A stretch of 64,000 nucleotides of DNA from Streptomyces clavifer (lineage in GTDB: Bacteria > Actinomycetota > Actinomycetes > Streptomycetales > Streptomycetaceae). This document shows, piece by piece, positions 59,723 to 64,000 of this stretch (the first letter of the stretch is position 1; each line of letters starts with the position of its first letter). The stretch is taken from NCBI GenBank assembly GCA_014651175.1, contig BMWJ01000006.1, positions 460,602 through 524,601 on the forward strand, read 5' to 3'. Position numbers and translations under genes: made by a program. A model generated the notes under the pieces. That model saw only the letters and a list, made by a program, of their open reading frames with translations, had not been told where the DNA came from and made no database searches.

Positions 59723-59741
59723 TTAGGTTAGCCTATCCTCC
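59723..59741. promoter_or_regulatory. Iron box (DtxR/IdeR/DmdR1-type operator)
   Basis: TTAGGTTAGCCTATCCTCC matches 16 of 19 positions of the consensus TTAGGTTAGSCTAACCTAA and lies immediately upstream of the first permease start. It would repress the importer when ferrous iron is sufficient. Confidence 0.88.
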
Positions 59742-59778
59742 GACCCTCTCAACTGCCCGGTTCCGTACGCCGTCCCGG

Positions 59779-60807
59779 CTACAGTCCGAGCCTGGCGAGC
59801 GCCTTCTCCGCGTCGAGCCCGCACGCACCTTCCCCGGCATGGGTCCATGCCGCACCGCACAGGGCCCGCAGCCCGTCCAGCGCGTCCCCGTCGCCGTCCA
59901 GCACGAGGGCGTCCCCGCGCACCGCCGCCGTCCAGCCGCCGCACCGGATTCCGTCGCCGTCCTCCGTCACCTCGGGCTGACCGGTCAGCAGTCCCCGCAG
60001 GTCCCGGTCGACGTAGGTCGGCCGGTACTTCGGCTCGGCGGCGAGCAGCTGCGCGGCGTCGGTGACCCCGGTGAGGACCAGCAGCGAGTCGACGCCCCCG
60101 TTGAACGCACCCTCGATGTCCGTGTCGAGCCGGTCACCGACGACGAGCGGCCGCTCGGCCCCGGTACGCAGCACCGTCTCGCGGTGCATCGGCGGCAGCG
60201 GCTTGCCCGCGACCTGCGGCTCGGCGCCCGTGGCGATCCGTACGACCTCCACCGCGGCTCCGTTGCCCGGTGCGATGCCGCGGGCGCTCGGAATCGTCAG
60301 GTCCGTGTTGGAGGCGAACCACGCCGCCCCGCGCGCGATCGCGTACGCCGCCTCGGCGAGGCGCCCCCAGGCCAGGTCGGGCCCGCCGAACCCCTGCACC
60401 ACCGCGACCGGATCGTCGTCCGCCGACTCCACCGGCACCAGGCCCCGCTCGCGCAGCGCGACCAGCAGCCCCTCACCACCGACCACGAGCACCCGGGCCC
60501 CCGGCGGCAGCTGATCGGCCATCAGCCGAGCGACCGCCTGCGCGGAGGTGATCACATCGGCCGGCTCGGCCGGCACTCCCAGCTCCGTCAGGTGTTCCGC
60601 CACGGCGTCCGGCGTCCGGAGGGCGTTGTTCGTCACATACGCCAGCCGCATTCCGCCGTCCCGCGCGGTACCGAGCGATTCGACGGCGTGGAGGATCGCA
60701 TGCCCGCCCGCGTACACCACGCCGTCGAGATCGAGCAGCGCCGTGTCGTACGCCTCGCTCAGCGCCGTACTGCTTCCGAGCGGCCGGGACCTGTACTGCT
60801 GACTCAT
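59779..60807 (-). CDS. HAD-IIA family sugar-phosphate phosphatase
   Basis: 342 residues. Motif I is TALLDLDGVVYAGGHA, motif II VTNNALRTP, then GKPLPPMHRETV (motif III Lys) and motif IV VGDRLDTDIEGAFNGGVDSLLVLTG. This is the NagD/PGP-like C2-capped class, hydrolysing small phosphates. The ATG has GAGGAG upstream. The ~60 C-terminal residues after the fold are family-typical for actinobacteria. It is divergent from the DUF1015 gene with 72 bp between starts. Confidence 0.92.
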   Translation of the reverse strand: MSQQYRSRPLGSSTALSEAYDTALLDLDGVVYAGGHAILHAVESLGTARDGGMRLAYVTNNALRTPDAVAEHLTELGVPAEPADVITSAQAVARLMADQLPPGARVLVVGGEGLLVALRERGLVPVESADDDPVAVVQGFGGPDLAWGRLAEAAYAIARGAAWFASNTDLTIPSARGIAPGNGAAVEVVRIATGAEPQVAGKPLPPMHRETVLRTGAERPLVVGDRLDTDIEGAFNGGVDSLLVLTGVTDAAQLLAAEPKYRPTYVDRDLRGLLTGQPEVTEDGDGIRCGGWTAAVRGDALVLDGDGDALDGLRALCGAAWTHAGEGACGLDAEKALARLGL

Positions 60808-60879
60808 ACGCCTACGCTCCTCTTTCCATGCTTATCCCCCGATCATCCCGCATCGCCGGAGCGCACATACGATGCGGGG

Positions 60880-62160
60880 ATGAACACATCCGGGCCCGCC
60901 GCCGGTCAGGGGCTGCGGCTGATCCCCTTCCGCGGCCTGCGGTACGTCCCCGAACGGGTCGGCAGCCTGGCCGCGGTGACATCGCCCCCTTACGACGTCG
61001 TCGTACGGCCCGACGGGCTGCACCACCTGGAGTCAGCCGACCCGTACAACATCGTGCGGCTGATCCTGCCGCAGGCCGGCACCGCCGCCGAGCGCCACCA
61101 GCAGGCCGCCGAGACGCTGAAGCGCTGGCTCGCGGAGGGCGTCCTCGCCCCCGACCCGGTGCCGGCGCTGTACGTGTACGAGCAGTCGGCGGGCGACCTC
61201 CTGCAGCGCGGGGTGATCGGAGCTCTGGCCCTCTCACCCGCGGCCGAGGGCATCGTCCTGCCGCACGAGGACGTCATGGCCGATGTCGTGGAGGACCGCG
61301 CCGATCTGATGCGCACCGCGGCCGCGCACTTCGAACCGCTGCTGCTCAGCTACGCCGGCGACGGCGGACCGGTCGGTGCGACGGCCGTCATCGAGCGTGT
61401 GGTGGAGCGTCTGCCGCTCCTGACCACGACGACCGAGGACGGCTTCGGCCACCGCCTGTGGGCCGTCACGGATCCCGCCGAGCAGGCGGAGATCGCCTCC
61501 GACCTCGCCTGCCGCCAGGCGCTGATCGCCGACGGCCACCACCGCTGGGCGACCTATCTGAGGCTCCAGCGGGAGCAGTCCGCCCCGGGCCCGTGGGACT
61601 TCGGACTGGTCCTGCTGGTCGACACGGCCCGCCATCCCCTCCAGGTCCGTGGCATCCACCGGCTGCTGCGCCGCCTCCCGGTGGCGGACGCGCTCGCCGC
61701 CCTGGGCAGCGGATTCCGGGTCCGGACCGTCGAAGGGCCGCTCCCCCACGCCCTCGACGCGCTCGCGGCAGCCGCTGCGGAGGGCAACGCCTATCTGCTC
61801 GCGGGCGACGGCCGCTTCCATCTGGTCGACGGGCCGGACGAGCGGCTGCTGTCGCGCACGGTCCGCGCCGACCGGCCGGCGGCCTGGCGCACGCTCGACG
61901 CGACCGTGCTGCACTCCACTCTCCTCGACCATGTCTGGCGGATCCCCGACGCACCTGAGCACATCGGCTACATCCACGACGCGGCCGCGGCGGTCGAGCA
62001 GGCGGAGCGGCACGGCGCCACGGCGGTGCTGATGCACCCGGTGCGCGAGGACGTCGTCCGGGACCTGGCCAGACAGGGCGTCACCATGCCCCGCAAGTCG
62101 ACGTCGTTCGGGCCCAAGCCGGCCACGGGCCTGGTCCTGCGCAGCCTCCACACCGACTGA
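60880..62160 (+). CDS. DUF1015 family protein (SbnI-like)
   Basis: 426 residues. N-terminal RLIPFRGLRYVPERVGSLAAVTSPPYDVVVRPDGLHHLESADPYNIVRLILP and the central IADGHHRWATYLRLQRE are the DUF1015 signatures; AVLMHPVREDVVRDLARQGVTMPRKSTSFGPKPATGLVLRSL is the conserved end. SbnI in Staphylococcus is a free-serine kinase of this family, so a small-metabolite kinase role is possible. The ATG follows GCGGGG. It ends 10 bp before a strong bidirectional terminator. Confidence 0.9.
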   Translation: MNTSGPAAGQGLRLIPFRGLRYVPERVGSLAAVTSPPYDVVVRPDGLHHLESADPYNIVRLILPQAGTAAERHQQAAETLKRWLAEGVLAPDPVPALYVYEQSAGDLLQRGVIGALALSPAAEGIVLPHEDVMADVVEDRADLMRTAAAHFEPLLLSYAGDGGPVGATAVIERVVERLPLLTTTTEDGFGHRLWAVTDPAEQAEIASDLACRQALIADGHHRWATYLRLQREQSAPGPWDFGLVLLVDTARHPLQVRGIHRLLRRLPVADALAALGSGFRVRTVEGPLPHALDALAAAAAEGNAYLLAGDGRFHLVDGPDERLLSRTVRADRPAAWRTLDATVLHSTLLDHVWRIPDAPEHIGYIHDAAAAVEQAERHGATAVLMHPVREDVVRDLARQGVTMPRKSTSFGPKPATGLVLRSLHTD

Positions 62161-62169
62161 CGGCCCCCG

Positions 62170-62216
62170 GACGAGAAGAGGGCGGCACCCGTTGCGGGTG
62201 CCGCCCTCTTCTCGTC
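62170..62216. terminator. Bidirectional terminator, 22-bp perfect stem
   Basis: Arms GACGAGAAGAGGGCGGCACC(CG) and exact complement with a 3-nt loop between convergent genes. On both strands the arm ends in a pyrimidine-rich run. Confidence 0.9.
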
Positions 62217-62229
62217 GGTGCGTCAGTGC

Positions 62230-64000
62230 TTACGCCTTCGAGATGCCGTCCTCGTCGTCGAGGTCGACATCGTCCTCGTCGTCCTCGTCGTCCTCCAGGG
62301 CATCGACCTCAGCGGCGTCCTCAGCCGCTTCTGCCGTGGGCGCCTCGGCCGGCTGCTCGTCGTCGTCTCCGAGGACGTCGACGAACTCCACACCGTCGAG
62401 CGCGGCCAGCCGGTCCGACGCGTCGGTCGATCCGTCCTTGTCGGCCTCCAGCGCCTTGCCGAACCATTCGCGGGCCTCGTCCTCACGCCCTGCTTCCAGG
62501 AGCGCGTCCGCGTAGGCGTACCGCAGGCGCGGCGTCCACGAGTGGACGGAGCTGGAGGCGAGCTCAGGGCCCTGCAGCGTGACGATGGCGGCGTCGATCT
62601 GCCCCATGTCCCTGCGGGCTCCGGCGGCCACCAGACGCATCTCGACCTGACCGGCCTTGTCCAGCTTCTGCACCTCGGGCTCGCCGGCCATGGCCATGGC
62701 GCGCTCAGGGCGCCCGAGTCCGCGCTCGCAGTCGGCCATGACGGGCCACAGTTCCACGGAGCCGGTCATCCGACGGGACGCCCGGAACTCTGCCAGAGCC
62801 TCCGCGTACTTCTGCGTGGCGTACGCGGCGAAGCCGGCAGCCTCACGAACCGCGGCGACGCGCGACGCCAGACGCAGGGCGATACGGGAGTACGCGTACG
62901 CCTCCTCGGGTTCCTCGTCGATCAGCCGGGCCACCATGACGAGGTTCCGCGCGACGTCCTCGGCAAGGGTCTTCGGCAGGCTCATCAGCTCCTGTCGGAC
63001 GTCCTTGTCGATCTCGTGGCCGGTGACGTCGTCCGGGATCGGAAGCCGCTTGATCGGCTCACGGTCGCGGTCGTCACGTCCCTGGTAACCACCGCGGTCG
63101 TCCCGCCCGCGGAATCCGCCCCGGTCGTTGCCCCGGTCGTTGTCGCGACGGGGCGCACGGTCGCGGTCACTGCTGCGGTCGTCACGGCGGAAGCCACCGC
63201 CGGTGCCACCACCACGGTTGTCGTCGCGGCGGAAACCTCCGCCGGTGCTGCCACCACGGCTGTCGTCACGACGGGGAGCGCGGTCGTCGCGACGCTCGAA
63301 GCCACCGCCCGTAGGCCGGCCGCCGCGGTCGTCACGCTGCTGACCACCGCGGTACCCACCACGGTCGTCGTCACGACGGGGCGCACGGTCGTCACGGCGG
63401 AAGCTGCTCGGCCGGTCGTCGTCGCGGCGCGGGGCACGATCGTCGCGGCGGAAGCCACCGCCGGTGCTGCCACCACGGCTGTCGTCACGGCGCGGGGCAC
63501 GGTCGTCACGCCGTTCGAAGCCACCGCCACTGGGGCGGCCGCCGCGGTCGTCACGCTGCTGACCACCGCGGTACCCACCACGGTCGTCATCGCGACGCGG
63601 GGCACGGTCGTCACGGCGGAAGCCACCGCCACCAGTGCCACCACCACGGCTGTCATCGCGGCGGAAGCCACCGCCGGTGCTGCCACCGCGGTTGTCGTCA
63701 CGACGGGGAGCGCGGTCGTCACGCCGTTCGAAGCCACCGCCCGTAGGACGGCCTCCGCGGTCGTCACGCTGCTGACCACCGCGGTACCCACCACGGTCGT
63801 CATCGCGGCGCGGGGCACGGTCGTCACGACGCTCGAAACCGCCACCACGGTTGTCGTCACGACGAGGCGCACGGTCGTCACGGCGGAAGCCACCGCCACC
63901 AGTGCCACCACCACGGCTGTCGTCACGGCGGAAACCTCCGCCGGTGCTGCCACCACGGCTGTCGTCACGGCGCGGGGCACGGTCGTCACGCCGTTCGAAG
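62230..64000 (-). CDS. TPR protein with long Arg/Asp/Gly repeat region (5' end outside window)
   Basis: At least 589 residues; the reading frame is open from the right edge to the TGA at 62230. An internal ATG at 62985 (MSLPKTLAED) looks like a start, but the same frame continues upstream without a stop as EPIKRLPIPDDVTGHEIDKDVRQEL and then about 320 residues of RDD, RGG and APRR repeats (FERRDDRAPRRDD, GGYRGGQQRDDRGG). The C-terminal 190 residues are TPR-like helices (ALRLASRVAAVREAAGFAAYATQKYAEALAEFRASRR), and the tail is very acidic (EDDEDDEDDVDLDDEDG). The basic/acidic low-complexity part suggests RNA binding or condensate formation; function unknown. Confidence 0.85.
   Translation of the reverse strand, partial: FERRDDRAPRRDDSRGGSTGGGFRRDDSRGGGTGGGGFRRDDRAPRRDDNRGGGFERRDDRAPRRDDDRGGYRGGQQRDDRGGRPTGGGFERRDDRAPRRDDNRGGSTGGGFRRDDSRGGGTGGGGFRRDDRAPRRDDDRGGYRGGQQRDDRGGRPSGGGFERRDDRAPRRDDSRGGSTGGGFRRDDRAPRRDDDRPSSFRRDDRAPRRDDDRGGYRGGQQRDDRGGRPTGGGFERRDDRAPRRDDSRGGSTGGGFRRDDNRGGGTGGGFRRDDRSSDRDRAPRRDNDRGNDRGGFRGRDDRGGYQGRDDRDREPIKRLPIPDDVTGHEIDKDVRQELMSLPKTLAEDVARNLVMVARLIDEEPEEAYAYSRIALRLASRVAAVREAAGFAAYATQKYAEALAEFRASRRMTGSVELWPVMADCERGLGRPERAMAMAGEPEVQKLDKAGQVEMRLVAAGARRDMGQIDAAIVTLQGPELASSSVHSWTPRLRYAYADALLEAGREDEAREWFGKALEADKDGSTDASDRLAALDGVEFVDVLGDDDEQPAEAPTAEAAEDAAEVDALEDDEDDEDDVDLDDEDGISKA
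63061..64000 (-). repeat. Tandem coding repeats of about 213-219 bp inside the TPR gene
   Basis: The landmark GGTACCCACC recurs at 63351, 63570 and 63783, spaced 219 and 213 bp (73 and 71 codons). Each unit encodes GGYRGGQQRDDRGGRP, a GGGFERRDDRAPRRDD block, and one or two SRGG-STGGGFRRDD blocks. Shorter sub-repeats (RRDDRAPRRDD, 30-60 bp) are nested within. All copies keep the frame. Confidence 0.9.

Noticed and set aside
58522-60870. Plus-strand open frame running into the DUF1015 gene from far upstream
   Set aside because: Only the part from 60880 has the family signature and a ribosome site; the rest is antisense to permease and HAD genes.
62985-63989. Long Val/Thr-rich minus-strand frame over the repeat region
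   Set aside because: It is out of frame with the TPR gene; composition is the frame-shifted image of the RDD/RGG repeats.
63061-64000. CRISPR-like or satellite array
   Set aside because: Repeats keep one reading frame, vary at third positions and encode RDDR/RGG units; there are no unique spacers of constant length.

Overview
The window is a stretch of a Streptomyces chromosome. The DNA is very GC-rich, third codon positions are almost all G or C, GTG starts are common, and genes abut through ATGA or GTGA overlaps. Markers of the genus include the streptogrisin B-like protease, the SepF-like protein SflA, and the order der, cmk, tyrA, aroH, rluB, scpB, scpA, ParA, ald, pyrG, recN, nadK, tlyA. 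From memory this order matches a conserved core block of the Streptomyces coelicolor chromosome; I could not check that here. No rRNA, tRNA, CRISPR array, prophage or insertion sequence was seen.

Layout. 1-2000: the 3' end of an unknown gene, a SLOG-like protein and a secreted serine protease (sprB). 2265-12474: an uptake-and-oxidation cluster with two lipoprotein binding proteins, two permeases, one ATPase, two flavin-dependent monooxygenases, an FAD/NAD(P)-binding protein and a DUF1684 protein. It reads outward from a divergent control region that holds a palindrome and a leader-peptide-like small ORF. I infer uptake and oxidation of small organosulfur compounds, by analogy with the Bacillus ytm operon. 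12505-22712: a DUF5685 protein with a cysteine-packed tail, sflA, an acyl-CoA dehydrogenase, a drug-efflux MFS pump, a PAP2 phosphatase, a small I78-type inhibitor, a glycosyltransferase and two conserved proteins of unknown function. 22774-27537: der, plsC-like, cmk, tyrA and aroH. 27573-29180: a TetR regulator, a DUF1304 membrane protein and a Rieske lipoprotein around two tandem palindromic operators.

29225-34185: an NAD-salvage operon (PnuC transporter, NadR, NrtR, ADP-ribosylglycohydrolase) with two RlaP-like nucleotidyltransferases at its end and a clear palindromic operator at its head. 34316-42801: rluB, scpB and scpA (condensin partners of SMC), an orphan ParA with a small DNA-binding-like partner, alanine dehydrogenase, and a STAND-type ATPase with TPRs. 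43043-51948: a Nudix ADP-ribose pyrophosphatase, CTP synthase, a GH15 glucanase, an FAD oxidoreductase, a PucR regulator and a glycosyltransferase. 52409-56657: recN, nadK, tlyA, a small unknown protein and an SCP2 protein. 56670-59718: an iron-siderophore ABC importer under a DtxR/DmdR-type iron box. 59779-64000: a HAD phosphatase, a DUF1015 protein and a TPR protein whose long Arg/Asp/Gly repeat region runs off the right edge.

The most interesting points are the NAD/ADP-ribose/nucleotidyltransferase locus with its operator, the organosulfur-type cluster with its leader ORF, the ParA-ScpAB neighbourhood, and the tandemly repeated RDDR/RGG-like tail at the right edge, whose reading frame is easily missed because it contains no start codon within the window.
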